DNA of 64,000 nt, taken from positions 62,001 to 126,000 of the forward strand of contig NZ_JAVHJU010000002.1 of the NCBI RefSeq assembly GCF_031082405.1, read 5' to 3'. Under the pieces are notes generated by a model. That model saw only the letters and a program-made list of their open reading frames with translations. It was not told the origin of the DNA and did no database searches. Origin of the DNA: Amycolatopsis sp. A133 (GTDB taxonomy: Bacteria; Actinomycetota; Actinomycetes; Mycobacteriales; Pseudonocardiaceae). Made by a program: the position numbers and the translations under genes. Shown in pieces: positions 18,576 to 27,250 of this stretch (positions are counted from its first letter, which is position 1; every line of letters starts with the position of its first letter).

Positions 18576-19805
18576 TCACAAGCCGAGCTGGTCGCGCCCG
18601 ACGGCGTTCAGGTCGTCGATCGTGGCGCGGCCGGCCCAGTTCACTTCGTAGTCTTCGGGCGCGAAATCGCCCGGGCTCTTGCCGTCCAGGAATGCGCGGC
18701 CGCATTTCCCGGCGTAGGCGGCGTTCTTCGCGCAATACGGGCTCGCCGGGATGTACATGACGTTTCCCCAGCGGTCCGGGTTGGTGCCGTCGGCGACCGC
18801 GTGGACGACGTCGCCGTGCCACCACACCGTGTCACCCGGCTGGACGTCGGGGATCGACGTCAGCGCGGGCAGCAGGACGTCGTGGTACTTGTCGCCGACC
18901 GGCAGCGCCTGGCCGTTCACCGCGCCGCAGAGGTCGTCGTCGGGGATGTCGTACTGCAGCGCGCGAAGCAGGACGTACATGATTGCCGACGGGATCGGCA
19001 CGACGTGCAGCACACCGTCGCCTTGGCGCATTTCCGACAACGCCGTCCAGCCTTGGAATGTCCGGAAGGCCGAGCACATCACCGTCGAGGGGTACTCGTC
19101 GACTTCGGTGCGGTATGCGCCGTCCCACGGGTCGTAGCCGCGCCAATCGCCGTCGAAGACGTGCCGGAAGACGCGCTGATAGGCGGGCAGGAGCCAGCGT
19201 TCGACCGAGCCGGAGTCGGTGTGGGCGGACAGCCCGAGCGACGCCGAGCCGGGGGCGCGGCGGCGGATGCGGTCCGGGTAGGCCGTGTCGCGATCGGGGT
19301 CGAACCAGACGCGGCCCTCGGACTCGTGGCGCCAGAAGGAGTTGAGGAACCGCCGGACCGCGACCATGCGCTCGTCCTGCCGGGCCTGCATCTGCGGCTT
19401 CGACCAATAGACGGGGTAAATCTGGGGCTGGCCGGACGCGAGGCCGGCGAAGACGTCGTCGGCCGGGCCCTGGTAGGTGCCGGCGAAGTCGTTGTCCGCG
19501 AGGTATGCGGCGAGTTCGGCGTCCCAGGCTTCGGCCGTTTCGCGCGCGAAGGTGCCTTTGACGACGGCGCAGCCACGGCGCCGGATCGCCTCGGCCGTCC
19601 GCTGCGGCACGGTGCCCTCGGCGATGTCGCGAAAACGGACCACGGGGAAAGCGTCGGGATCGGCGGCAACGGCGTCAACCTCTCGCCGCATCCGGTCGCG
19701 GACCCCGGCGAACGCGCCGGCGACGTCGCCGATCCGGGCGCGCAGCTCCTGCTTGGTTCGCGAGATGGCTTCGGACATGTTCGCGGGCAGTTCGGTGGTG
19801 GTCAT
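18576..19805 (-). CDS. DUF1479 (YbiU-like) putative 2-oxoglutarate/Fe(II) oxygenase
   Basis: The protein has 409 aa. The DUF1479 pattern runs through the length: RRRGCAVVKGTFARETAEAW, QIYPVYWSKPQMQARQ, then LGLSAHTDSGSVERW with the likely H-x-D iron ligands, YDPWDGAYRTEVDEY, and PGDTVWWHGDVVHAV with the distal His. This is a cupin-type dioxygenase arrangement; the substrate is not known. It is divergent from the ROK regulator with an 85-bp gap, so that regulator may control it. Confidence 0.85.
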   Translation of the reverse strand: MTTTELPANMSEAISRTKQELRARIGDVAGAFAGVRDRMRREVDAVAADPDAFPVVRFRDIAEGTVPQRTAEAIRRRGCAVVKGTFARETAEAWDAELAAYLADNDFAGTYQGPADDVFAGLASGQPQIYPVYWSKPQMQARQDERMVAVRRFLNSFWRHESEGRVWFDPDRDTAYPDRIRRRAPGSASLGLSAHTDSGSVERWLLPAYQRVFRHVFDGDWRGYDPWDGAYRTEVDEYPSTVMCSAFRTFQGWTALSEMRQGDGVLHVVPIPSAIMYVLLRALQYDIPDDDLCGAVNGQALPVGDKYHDVLLPALTSIPDVQPGDTVWWHGDVVHAVADGTNPDRWGNVMYIPASPYCAKNAAYAGKCGRAFLDGKSPGDFAPEDYEVNWAGRATIDDLNAVGRDQLGL

Positions 19806-19890
19806 CGGCGTCCTCCGTTTTGGTTAGGACTCCTTACTAGAATCGTCCGGCTACGGTAACCCCTGTCCGATCCCCGCCACAAGAGGTGCG
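19806..19890. promoter_or_regulatory. Shared divergent promoter region, DUF1479 / ROK
   Basis: This 85-bp gap contains an unusually AT-rich patch, TTAGGACTCCTTACTAG (about 19825-19841). AT-rich, imperfectly symmetric patches of this kind are typical of ROK-regulator operators. Confidence 0.4.
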
Positions 19891-21009
19891 ATGTCCGACC
19901 CCGACCGGCCGCTCCCGCGCCTCGCGATGCTGCGGGCCATGACCGACCGCGCGGTGCTCGACCAGGTCTTCACCGAAAACCGGACCACGCGCGCCGAGCT
20001 CGCCACAGCCACCGGGATTTCCAAGCCGACGATCTCCGAGTCCGTCCGGCGGCTCGAGACGGCGGGCGCGCTGCGGGCCTCCGGCACTGACCAGACCGGC
20101 CGCCGCGGCCGGATCGCCACCTTCTACGAGCTGGCCGCCGACGCCGGCCGGGTCGTCGCCGCCGAGGTGAACCAGCAGGGCATCCGCACCGTGACGACCG
20201 ACCTGACCGGGACCGTCCTGGCCACCGAGCGGCACGCGCCCGGCGACCGGCCGATGGCCGCCGCGGTCCGGGCGGCCGTCGCCGCCGCGGGCGCCACCGG
20301 GAGCGGGCCGGTGCGGGCGATCGTGATCTCGGTGGCGAACCCCGTCGACCCCGTCGCGCACCGAGTCGTCGCTCTGCCGGGGTCGCCCTTCCCCGAGGGC
20401 GCGCTGCGGGCTGAAGAGATCGGGCCGGACGTCCTGCTCGACAATGACGTCAACTTTTCGGCGCTTGCCGAACGGCGAGAGGGCGCCGCGCGGGAGGCGA
20501 GGAGCTTCGCGTACGTCTACGTCGGTGCTGGGCTCGGGGTCAGCCTCTACGTCGGCGACCATCTCCTCCGCGGCGCACACGGCCTGGCGGGCGAGATCGG
20601 CTACCTGGACAGTTCGGGAACCACGCTCGCCGACGAGCTGGCCGGCCAGGGCTTCGGCCGCGCGGACGCGCCTTCGCTGGACGTCGACGCAATGCTGACC
20701 ACGCTCGACGACGCGGCGGCCGGGGACGCCGTGGCCGCCGGACGACTACGGCAGCTGGGGGCCACGCTCGGCCGGGCGGTCGCCGCGATCTGCACGATCG
20801 TCGACCCGGACCTGGTGGTGCTGGGCGGGCCGGCCGGGGGCCGGGCGGAGCTCGTTGCCGAAATCCGGCGAACGGTTCGCGCGGCGGCGCCCGGGCCGGT
20901 CCGGGTGGAGGCCGGCGAGGTGACGGACTCGGCGGCGCTGCGAGGTGCGCTGCTGTCCGCCCTCGACCGCGGCCGCGACAGCCTGGTCAGAGCGGTTGCC
21001 GAAAACTGA
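19891..21009 (+). CDS. ROK family transcriptional regulator
   Basis: The protein has 372 aa. The N-terminal winged helix is TTRAELATATGISKPTISES (about residues 31-50). The sugar-kinase-like domain follows: LLDNDVNFSALAERR, YVYVGAGLGVSLYVGDHLLRGAHGLAGEIG and VDPDLVVLGGPAGG. The cysteine-rich zinc motif that normally follows the GEIG segment in ROK proteins (C-x-C-x2-x2-C) is absent; the sequence reads YLDSSGTTLADELAG. This suggests a structural variant, possibly still sugar-responsive. Neighbours are DUF1479 and a GH2 glycosidase, its plausible targets. Confidence 0.88.
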   Translation: MSDPDRPLPRLAMLRAMTDRAVLDQVFTENRTTRAELATATGISKPTISESVRRLETAGALRASGTDQTGRRGRIATFYELAADAGRVVAAEVNQQGIRTVTTDLTGTVLATERHAPGDRPMAAAVRAAVAAAGATGSGPVRAIVISVANPVDPVAHRVVALPGSPFPEGALRAEEIGPDVLLDNDVNFSALAERREGAAREARSFAYVYVGAGLGVSLYVGDHLLRGAHGLAGEIGYLDSSGTTLADELAGQGFGRADAPSLDVDAMLTTLDDAAAGDAVAAGRLRQLGATLGRAVAAICTIVDPDLVVLGGPAGGRAELVAEIRRTVRAAAPGPVRVEAGEVTDSAALRGALLSALDRGRDSLVRAVAEN

Positions 21010-21084
21010 CCACCGCTCCACCCGGCAGCCCAGCGGCCCGGAGTCAGGCCGACGAATCGACGAAGGCGTCCGGCGTGGTCGAGA

Positions 21085-22845
21085 TCAGGACGAGCCCGCC
21101 GCGATCACCGCCCTCACGCACTTCGCAACCACCGCCGGGTCCGCTTTGACCACGCGACGGTCATACGTCAGAAGCCCGTTGACCTCGTTTTCGACATCCG
21201 TCGTCTGGGTGTAGACGGCCCCCGACAAGCCGCGCTCCGCGACCACTCGCTCAAGCGAGGCGCTCACCTCGGCGTAGCGCTCGGTGAGCCGCTCCGAGGT
21301 CGACGTCATCTCGTACGCGTTCGGCGGGCCGGGCCAGCGGTAGTCGTCCAAAACGAGACCAAGGCCGCCGTACTCGCCGTCGACGATCGCGCGGCCGTCG
21401 CGGACCGACGGCTCTCCGGGGCCCACGTACGTGTGGTCGTCGTAGACGTCGCCCGCGCCGCTGTCCGGTCGCGAGAAACAGCAGTTGACGCCGCTGTTCG
21501 CGATCACCAGCCGCGTCGGGTCCAGGGTTTTGACCGATTCCGCGACACGGGCCGTGTCGAACTCGCCCCAGCCCTCGTTGAACGGCACCCAGCCGACGAT
21601 CGACGGGACCGCCCGCAGCTGGGTCACCATTTCGGTCAGTTCCGCCTCGAAGCGCTCACGCGCCCGCGGGACCGGGTCCGGCGCGATCCCGGGCGGTCCG
21701 TCGAACGACACGGTCAGCGACGGCATGTCCTGCCAGACGACCAAGCCCAGCGTGTCGGCCCAGAAGTACCAGCGGGCCGGCTCGACCTTGACGTGCTTGC
21801 GGACGAAGTTGAAGCCCAGCTCCTTCGTCTTCTCGAGGTCGAACCGCAGGGCGTCGTCGGTGGGCGCGGTCGAGATGCCGTCGGGCCAGTAGCCCTGGTC
21901 GAGCGGGCCGTGCAGGAAGGTGATCCGGTCGTTGAGCGCGATCCGCGGACGTCCTTGCGGGTCCGGGAGCAGGCCGATCGTCCGGAGGCCGGCGTAGCTG
22001 CCGACCTCGTCCGAAATCGCACCACGCCCGTCGAGCAGCTGGACGCGCAGCGTGTAGAGGTGCGGGTCGTCGGGCGTCCAGAGACGTGGCGAAGGAACGT
22101 CCACGCGCACCGCGCCGGCCGGGCCCGACGCCCGCGCCACCTCGGTGTCGTTCGCCGAAATGACGACGACGACTTCGGCTCCGCCAGTGACCTGCGGAAA
22201 CACCGTCACACCGGTCAGGTCTGGCGTCAGGTCCAGGCGCTCGACGCGGGTGTCGGGGACCGGCTCCAGCCACACCGTTTGCCAGATTCCCGACGACGCC
22301 GTGTAGCAGATCCCGCCGGGGGCGTTGCGCTGCTTGCCGACCGGGAACGGCTCGATGTCGGTGCGGTCCTCGGCGCGGACGGTCAGTTCCTGCGGGCCCG
22401 AAGCGCGCAGGACGTCGGTGATGTCCGCACTGAACGCCGTGTAGCCGCCTTCGTGGGTCGCGACGAGCTGGTTGTTGACCCACACCTTCGCCGTCTGGTC
22501 GACCGCGCCGAAGTGCAGGAGCACCCGGGAGCCGCACCAGTCGTCCGGGATCTCGACCAGGCGGCGGTACCAGAGGACCTCGTCTCGTCGTCCGATTCCC
22601 GACAACGCCGACTCGGGCGGGAACGGGACCAGGATGCGCTCGGCGTAGCCGGACGGCCGTGACTCATCCGGCGACGACGGCCGGCCCGCGTACTCCCAGA
22701 CGCCGTTGAGGTTGAGCCAGCGGGGCCGGGTCAGCTGGGGCCGGGGGTACTCGGGCAAGGCGTTGGCCGGGCCGGCCTCGCCGGTCCACGGGGTCGACAG
22801 GGGCGGGTCGAGCCGGCGCCAGCCGAGGTCCTCAGGTGAAGTCAT
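21085..22845 (-). CDS. Glycoside hydrolase family 2 (beta-glucuronidase/galactosidase-like)
   Basis: The protein has 586 aa. It has the three GH2 domains: jelly-roll sugar-binding (about 40-190, LNLNGVWEYAGRP, WVNNQLVATHEGGYTAFSAD), an Ig-like domain (about 190-280), and a TIM barrel. The acid/base Glu is in GWVPFNEGWGEFDT (about residue 420) and the nucleophile is in AIVDGEYGGLG (about 480). There is no signal peptide, so it should act in the cytoplasm. It is probably under the adjacent ROK regulator. The exact sugar cannot be stated. Confidence 0.88.
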   Translation of the reverse strand: MTSPEDLGWRRLDPPLSTPWTGEAGPANALPEYPRPQLTRPRWLNLNGVWEYAGRPSSPDESRPSGYAERILVPFPPESALSGIGRRDEVLWYRRLVEIPDDWCGSRVLLHFGAVDQTAKVWVNNQLVATHEGGYTAFSADITDVLRASGPQELTVRAEDRTDIEPFPVGKQRNAPGGICYTASSGIWQTVWLEPVPDTRVERLDLTPDLTGVTVFPQVTGGAEVVVVISANDTEVARASGPAGAVRVDVPSPRLWTPDDPHLYTLRVQLLDGRGAISDEVGSYAGLRTIGLLPDPQGRPRIALNDRITFLHGPLDQGYWPDGISTAPTDDALRFDLEKTKELGFNFVRKHVKVEPARWYFWADTLGLVVWQDMPSLTVSFDGPPGIAPDPVPRARERFEAELTEMVTQLRAVPSIVGWVPFNEGWGEFDTARVAESVKTLDPTRLVIANSGVNCCFSRPDSGAGDVYDDHTYVGPGEPSVRDGRAIVDGEYGGLGLVLDDYRWPGPPNAYEMTSTSERLTERYAEVSASLERVVAERGLSGAVYTQTTDVENEVNGLLTYDRRVVKADPAVVAKCVRAVIAAGSS

Positions 22846-22970
22846 CCCGGCCGATGGTGGCAGAGATCGGCCGGCTCGCCGGTGAATCGGCTCACATTCA
22901 CCGGGCGCGTTGGCCGGTCGGCTGGCCCGGGCGCCGCCGGGCGCTTCCGACTCGCGAGTAACCTCTGCCC

Positions 22971-24248
22971 ATGCGTGTGCTGATGCTGTCCTGGGAGTAC
23001 CCGCCCGTGGCCATCGGGGGCCTGGCCCGGCACGTCCACGCGCTCGCCACCCACCTCGCCCGCCAGGGCCACGAGGTCGTGGTGCTCTGCAGGCACGCCG
23101 CGGGGACCGACGCGGGGACGCACCCGCGCACCGACCGCATCGTCGAGGGCGTGCGGGTCATCCGGGTCGCCGAGGACCCGATGCACGTGACGTTCGAACG
23201 GGACCTCGTCGCCTGGACGCTGGCCATGGGGCACGCCATGGTCCGCGCCGCGCAGGACCTGCTGCGCACCTGGCAGCCCGACGTCGTCCACGCGCATGAC
23301 TGGCTCGTCGCCCACCCGGCCATCGCGATCACCGAGGCCGCGCGGGTGCCGCTGGTCGGCACGATCCACGCCACCGAGGCGGGCCGGCACTCCGGCTGGC
23401 TGTCGCACCCGCTGAACCAGCAGGTCCACTCGGTCGAGTGGTGGCTGGCGAACCGCGCGGACGCGCTGATCACCTGTTCCCAGGCGATGCGCCGCGAAGT
23501 CGCGCACCTCTTCGAGGTCGAAGCCGACGACGTCACGGTGATCCACAACGGCATCGAGGAACGCGGCTGGCAGGTGCCCGCGGACGAGATCGCGCGCGCC
23601 CGCGAGGTCTACAGCCCGGCCGGTGCGCCGCTGTTGCTCTACTTCGGACGGCTCGAATGGGAGAAGGGCGTGCAGGACCTGCTGGCCGCGCTCCCCCGCA
23701 TCCGGCGCCGCCACCCGGGGACGCGCGTGGTCGTTGCCGGAAAAGGACGACACTTCGACGAGCTGGTCGAGCAGTCGCGGAAGCTGCGGGTGCGGCGCGC
23801 GGTCGACTTCGTCGGGCACCTGTCCGACCGCGACCTGCGCGCGGCGCTGGCCGCAGCCGACGCCGTGGTGCTGCCCAGCCGGTACGAGCCGTTCGGCATC
23901 GTCGCGCTGGAGGCGGCGGCCGCGAAGGCGCCGCTGGTCGCGTCGACGGCCGGCGGGCTCGGCGAGGTCGTGGTGGACGGCGAGACCGGTCTGGCGTTCA
24001 GCCCCGGGGACGTCGCCGCGCTGGCCGCCGCGGTGACGACGGTGCTCTCCGACGCCGAGGCCGCCGCCGAGCGGGCGCGGGCCGCGCAGTCGCGGCTGGC
24101 CGCGGACTTCGACTGGGGCCGCATCGCCGAAGCCACCGCCGAGGTCTACCGGCGGGCGAAACCGGGCGAGCCGGTCGAGCTGCCCCGGCCCAAGATCGCC
24201 ACCGGCAACGCCTTCGAACCGGTCCCGGCCGGGATCCCGGAACAGTAA
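22971..24248 (+). CDS. GT4 alpha-1,4-glucosyltransferase (Rv3032-like)
   Basis: The protein has 425 aa. It opens with MRVLMLSWEYPPVAIGGLARH, the glycogen-synthase-like GT4 N-terminus with a glycine-rich donor loop. HAHDWLVAHPA and GTIHATEAGRHSGW follow. The C-domain has YFGRLEWEKGVQDL and the EX7E motif in SRYEPFGIVALEA. In mycobacteria Rv3032 elongates the glucan of methylglucose lipopolysaccharide and contributes to glycogen. Here it lies about 5 kb beyond the GH57 gene, separated by GPx, DUF1479, ROK and GH2, rather than directly after it. Confidence 0.9.
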   Translation: MRVLMLSWEYPPVAIGGLARHVHALATHLARQGHEVVVLCRHAAGTDAGTHPRTDRIVEGVRVIRVAEDPMHVTFERDLVAWTLAMGHAMVRAAQDLLRTWQPDVVHAHDWLVAHPAIAITEAARVPLVGTIHATEAGRHSGWLSHPLNQQVHSVEWWLANRADALITCSQAMRREVAHLFEVEADDVTVIHNGIEERGWQVPADEIARAREVYSPAGAPLLLYFGRLEWEKGVQDLLAALPRIRRRHPGTRVVVAGKGRHFDELVEQSRKLRVRRAVDFVGHLSDRDLRAALAAADAVVLPSRYEPFGIVALEAAAAKAPLVASTAGGLGEVVVDGETGLAFSPGDVAALAAAVTTVLSDAEAAAERARAAQSRLAADFDWGRIAEATAEVYRRAKPGEPVELPRPKIATGNAFEPVPAGIPEQ

Positions 24249-24260
24249 GTAGCCGCCCGC

Positions 24261-24389
24261 TCAGAACCGGCAGGGCCGGAAGCACTCCGTCCGCGACGCG
24301 GCGGGCGCGGGGGTAGCCCCGTCGACGATGAGCGCGAACGAACACACGACGAAGAGAGTGGCAACGGCAGCTCTCAACCTGCTGGTCAT
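24261..24389 (-). CDS. Tiny secreted cysteine-pair peptide (42 aa)
   Basis: An ATG at 24389 with an excellent GAGGAG site opens a 42-codon frame: charged start MTSRLR, hydrophobic core AAVATLFVVCSFALIV, an Ala/Pro-rich cleavage region (ATPAPAAS) and the tail RTECFRPCRF. That is a complete signal peptide followed by about ten mature residues with a C-x3-C pair. Its stop is 12 bp from the convergent glycosyltransferase stop. No known family is recognised. The strong ribosome site and textbook export signal argue that it is real. Confidence 0.6.
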   Translation of the reverse strand: MTSRLRAAVATLFVVCSFALIVDGATPAPAASRTECFRPCRF

Positions 24390-24500
24390 GGAGACTCCTC
24401 GGGGATAGCGGCGCGATCGGCGCCTGAAGCGAGCATCCGCGCCGCCTCCCGGGGAAACAATAAGCGGAACAGCAGGGGCCGGTACGTATTCGCCTTCCGT

Positions 24501-24530
24501 GACCGGAACCCGGTTCAGCGGGTTCCGGTC
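24501..24530. terminator. Hairpin overlapping the methyltransferase stop codon
   Basis: A perfect 12-bp stem, GACCGGAACCCG with CGGGTTCCGGTC, has a six-base loop that contains the stop codon of the methyltransferase gene (24515-24517). It may end that transcript before the small peptide gene. Confidence 0.55.
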
Positions 24531-25294
24531 AGCAGCCGGATCCGCACGCGTTCCCGCAGCGGACCGTGCGGGGCCACCGCCTCCCGCACGCGCTCGGTGA
24601 ACGCCGGCCGCGCGTCCGGGCCGGGCAGCTGCTCGGGGCTCATTGCCGAAAAAACGCCACCGGCCATTTCCTCGACGCTCAGGAGCGCGAAGTACTCGAC
24701 GACCGTCGAGTCCACGGCGTACCCGGCGGCGGCGAGGGCCTTTGCGTACCGCTCTTGGCTTGCGTCGTCCGTGCCGCAGGTCCGGTGCAGCGGGGTGCCG
24801 AGGTAGGCGGAGAGGACCTCCCGCAGCGCGGCCGACCACGCCGTGTCCTGCAGCCACAGCGGTTCGCCGTTGGTCACCACCGCGACACCGCCGCCGGGCC
24901 GCAGCAGCGGGCGGACCGCCGCGAACAGCCGCTCGTGGTCCATCCAGTGCAACGCCTGCGCCACCGTCACCGCGCCCAGGCGCTCCGGCCCGAGGGTGGC
25001 CGTCAGCGCGCCGACGTCGGAGTCCGCGCCGAGCAGCCAGCTGACGTTCGGCTCCGCCGTCGCCTGGCGGGCCTGCGCGAGCATCGCCGGTTCCGGGTCC
25101 ATGCCCAGCACCGCCCCGACCCGCGGCGCGAGGACCCGGGTGAGCTGACCGGTGCCGCAGCCGAGGTCGAGGACGACGTCGTCGCGGGTCAGCGCGAACG
25201 CCGTGACCAGCTCGTCGGCCACCTCGGGCGGGTAGCCGCGGCGGAACCGCTGGTAGTACTCGCTCACTTCGCCGCCGAACGCCGAGGTCGTCAT
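24515..25294 (-). CDS. Class I SAM-dependent methyltransferase (methyltransf_11/25 type)
   Basis: The protein has 259 aa from ATG 25294 (MTTSAFGGEVSEYYQRFRRG). Motif I is VLDLGCGTGQLTRVLAPR (about residues 43-60), the post-I acid is GMDPEP, and ALHWMDHERLF follows, a pattern shared with ubiquinone/menaquinone-type and small-molecule methyltransferases. The substrate is unknown. It is transcribed toward the small secreted-peptide gene, with 125 bp between them. Confidence 0.85.
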   Translation of the reverse strand: MTTSAFGGEVSEYYQRFRRGYPPEVADELVTAFALTRDDVVLDLGCGTGQLTRVLAPRVGAVLGMDPEPAMLAQARQATAEPNVSWLLGADSDVGALTATLGPERLGAVTVAQALHWMDHERLFAAVRPLLRPGGGVAVVTNGEPLWLQDTAWSAALREVLSAYLGTPLHRTCGTDDASQERYAKALAAAGYAVDSTVVEYFALLSVEEMAGGVFSAMSPEQLPGPDARPAFTERVREAVAPHGPLRERVRIRLLTGTR

Positions 25295-25350
25295 GTCCCG
25301 AGCATGCCGACGACCCCGACCGGCCGGACGTCGTTCCGCCGAGGGCGGAT

Positions 25351-25809
25351 TCAGAAGACCGGCAGCAGGACGCCGTGCTCGGACTGCGGGCGCGGGCCGA
25401 AGATGCGACGGTCGGCTTCGGTGATCGGAACGTCGTTGATGCTCGCTTCGCGCCGGCGCATCAGGCCTTCGTCGCTGAACTCCCAGAGCTCGTTGCCGTA
25501 GCTGCGGAACCACTGGCCGTCGGCGGTCCGGGACTCGTACTGGAACCGGACGCCGATGCGGTTGCCGCGGAAGCCCCACAGTTCCTTGCGCAACGCGTAG
25601 TCCAGCTCACGCGCCCACTTCGCGGTGAGGAACTCGACGATCTGCGCGCGCCCGGCGACGTGCCGGTCGCGGTTGCGCCACACCGAATCCTCCGTGTACG
25701 CGAGCGAAACCCGCTCCGGGTCTCGGGTGTTCCACGCGTCTTCGGCGGCTTGGACCTTTTGGCGGGCGGTGTCTTCGTCGAACGGCGGGAACGGCGGCCG
25801 TGGGGTCAT
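25351..25809 (-). CDS. DUF1348 (nuclear transport factor 2-like) protein
   Basis: The protein has 152 aa. The NTF2-like fold is seen from [20 protein letters not shown] through [15 protein letters not shown] and [14 protein letters not shown] to the end, the full DUF1348 length. DUF1348 genes are often divergent from a TetR gene, as this one was before the insertion: an IS110 element now sits between its start codon and its original Shine-Dalgarno. The flank beyond the IS (27265-27272) carries the complement of GAAGGAG. The IS end supplies a substitute GGAG (25815-25818, complement), so translation may persist, but the original promoter and operators are now about 1.45 kb away. Confidence 0.85.
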   Translation of the reverse strand: MTPRPPFPPFDEDTARQKVQAAEDAWNTRDPERVSLAYTEDSVWRNRDRHVAGRAQIVEFLTAKWARELDYALRKELWGFRGNRIGVRFQYESRTADGQWFRSYGNELWEFSDEGLMRRREASINDVPITEADRRIFGPRPQSEHGVLLPVF

Positions 25810-25849
25810 GACAGCTCCATAAGATTGTTGGTGTTCAGGACGGGATGTT

Positions 25850-26000
25850 CTGGATGCCCAGGGCGATGGGGTGTGGCTGATGACGGCTTGCCTCGTGTGG
25901 TGGCTTCGAAGGAGTGGCCGCCCCGTCGTTCTGGACGCCCTGGCCGCTGATTGAAATCTGCGCTCGGTCGCTGTTTATGGAGCTGTCGGCGGGTCGTCCA
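25850..26000 (+). ncRNA. Predicted IS110 bridge RNA with target- and donor-binding loops
   Basis: The IS left end folds with an outer stem (CCAGGGCG 25858-25865 with CGCCCTGG 25936-25943) enclosing a target loop. In it, ATGACGGCT (25880-25888) repeats the left target ATGACAGCT with one G-for-A wobble change, and GAAGGAG (25908-25914) complements the right target CTCCTTC. A second loop follows: ATTGAAA (25950-25956) repeats the IS right end just before the core (27258-27264), and TTATGGAG (25975-25982) complements CT plus the IS left end CCATAA. All four guides expected of a bridge RNA are thus found in order. The transcript ends are approximate. Confidence 0.75.
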
Positions 26001-26035
26001 CCGGGCTGAACTGCGAAGACGGGAGGACAGACTGC

Positions 26036-27250
26036 GTGGCAGTGCGCAAGATGTGGGCCGGGATCGACGTCGGCAAAGGCTTCCACCACGCCTGCGCGGT
26101 GGACGAGACCGGCAAGATCGTGTTCTCCCGGAAGGTCGCCAACAGCCAAGCCGCGATCGAGCAGCTGATCGCCCGCACCACCGCGAAAGCGTCCGAGGTG
26201 GTGTGGGCGGTCGACATGACCTCCGGTGCGGCGAGCCTGCTGATCACGTTGCTGCTGGCCACCGGCCAGCCGGTGGTGTCCGTGCCGGGCCGGTTGGTCA
26301 ACCGGATGGCCGGCGCGTTCGCCGGCGAAGGCAAAACCGACGCCAAGGATGCCCGCACCATCGCCGAAACCGCCCGCCTGCGCGGCGATCTCGCCCCGGT
26401 CACCAGTCCCGATGCGGTCGTGACCGATCTGGGAGTGCTCACCGCGCGCCGGGAAGACCTGATGGCCGACTGGGTCCGCGGGGTCAACCGGATCCGGGAG
26501 CTGCCGGCCTCGATTTTTCCCGCACTGGAACGGGCGTTCGACTACTCCACCCGCTCGGCGCTGGTGCTGCTCACCGGGTTCCAGACCCCGGCCGGCATCC
26601 GCGCGGCCGAAGCGGCTGGCCTGTCGGCCTACCTGGCCGAGCACGGTGCCTGGGCCAAGGGCATTCCGGCCATGGCAGACAAGGCCCTCGCCGCGGCAGC
26701 GGAGCAAACCGTGGCACTGCCGGGGGAATCGGTGACCGCACCGTTGATCGCCCGGCTGGCCCGGCAGCTGCTGGAACTGGACCGGGAAATCAAAGACCTG
26801 GACAAGCAACTCGGTGCCCGGTTCGCCGAGCACCCCGACGCCGGGCCCATCACCAGCCTCGACGGATTCGGCCCCATCCTCGGGGCCCAGCTGCTGGCCG
26901 GGACCGGCGGCGACCTGCAGGCCGCGTTCCGCAGTTCCGCACATCTGGCCGCCTACGCCGGTCTCGCGCCGGTGCCGCGTGATTCCGGGCGGATACGGGG
27001 CAACCTGCACCGGGCGAAGCGCTACCACCGCGGCCTGCGCCGGGTGTTCTACCTGGCCGCCCTGTCGGCCATCAAACGCCCCGACGGTCCCTCTCGGGCT
27101 TTCTACCTGCGCAAACGCGGCGAAGGGAAACGGCACACCCAAGCCCTGATCGCCCTGGCCCGCCGCCTGGTCGACGTCATCTGGGCGTTGCTGCGCGACG
27201 GCCGCGAGTTCCATCCCTCACCACCGAGCACGGCCACAGCCGCCGCTTGA
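26036..27250 (+). CDS. IS110-family transposase (DEDD recombinase)
   Basis: The protein has 404 aa from the GTG at 26036, preceded by GGGAGGA. The N-terminal RuvC-like DEDD domain shows GIDVGK (D11), WAVD (D60) and GKTDAKDA (D102, D105). The C-terminal Transposase_20 domain has the helix-hairpin-helix SLDGFGPILGAQLLA (about 274-288), AAYAGLAPVPRDSG with the candidate nucleophilic serine at about 317, and RVFYLAALSAI. It appears full length and intact. It acts with the bridge RNA encoded just upstream on the same strand. Confidence 0.95.
   Translation: MAVRKMWAGIDVGKGFHHACAVDETGKIVFSRKVANSQAAIEQLIARTTAKASEVVWAVDMTSGAASLLITLLLATGQPVVSVPGRLVNRMAGAFAGEGKTDAKDARTIAETARLRGDLAPVTSPDAVVTDLGVLTARREDLMADWVRGVNRIRELPASIFPALERAFDYSTRSALVLLTGFQTPAGIRAAEAAGLSAYLAEHGAWAKGIPAMADKALAAAAEQTVALPGESVTAPLIARLARQLLELDREIKDLDKQLGARFAEHPDAGPITSLDGFGPILGAQLLAGTGGDLQAAFRSSAHLAAYAGLAPVPRDSGRIRGNLHRAKRYHRGLRRVFYLAALSAIKRPDGPSRAFYLRKRGEGKRHTQALIALARRLVDVIWALLRDGREFHPSPPSTATAAA

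Noticed and set aside
25810..25987. Reading the 13-bp inverted repeat as terminal inverted repeats of a small element.
   Set aside because: One arm crosses the host-IS junction and the other lies inside the IS; the donor-guide interpretation explains eight of the 13 bases better.
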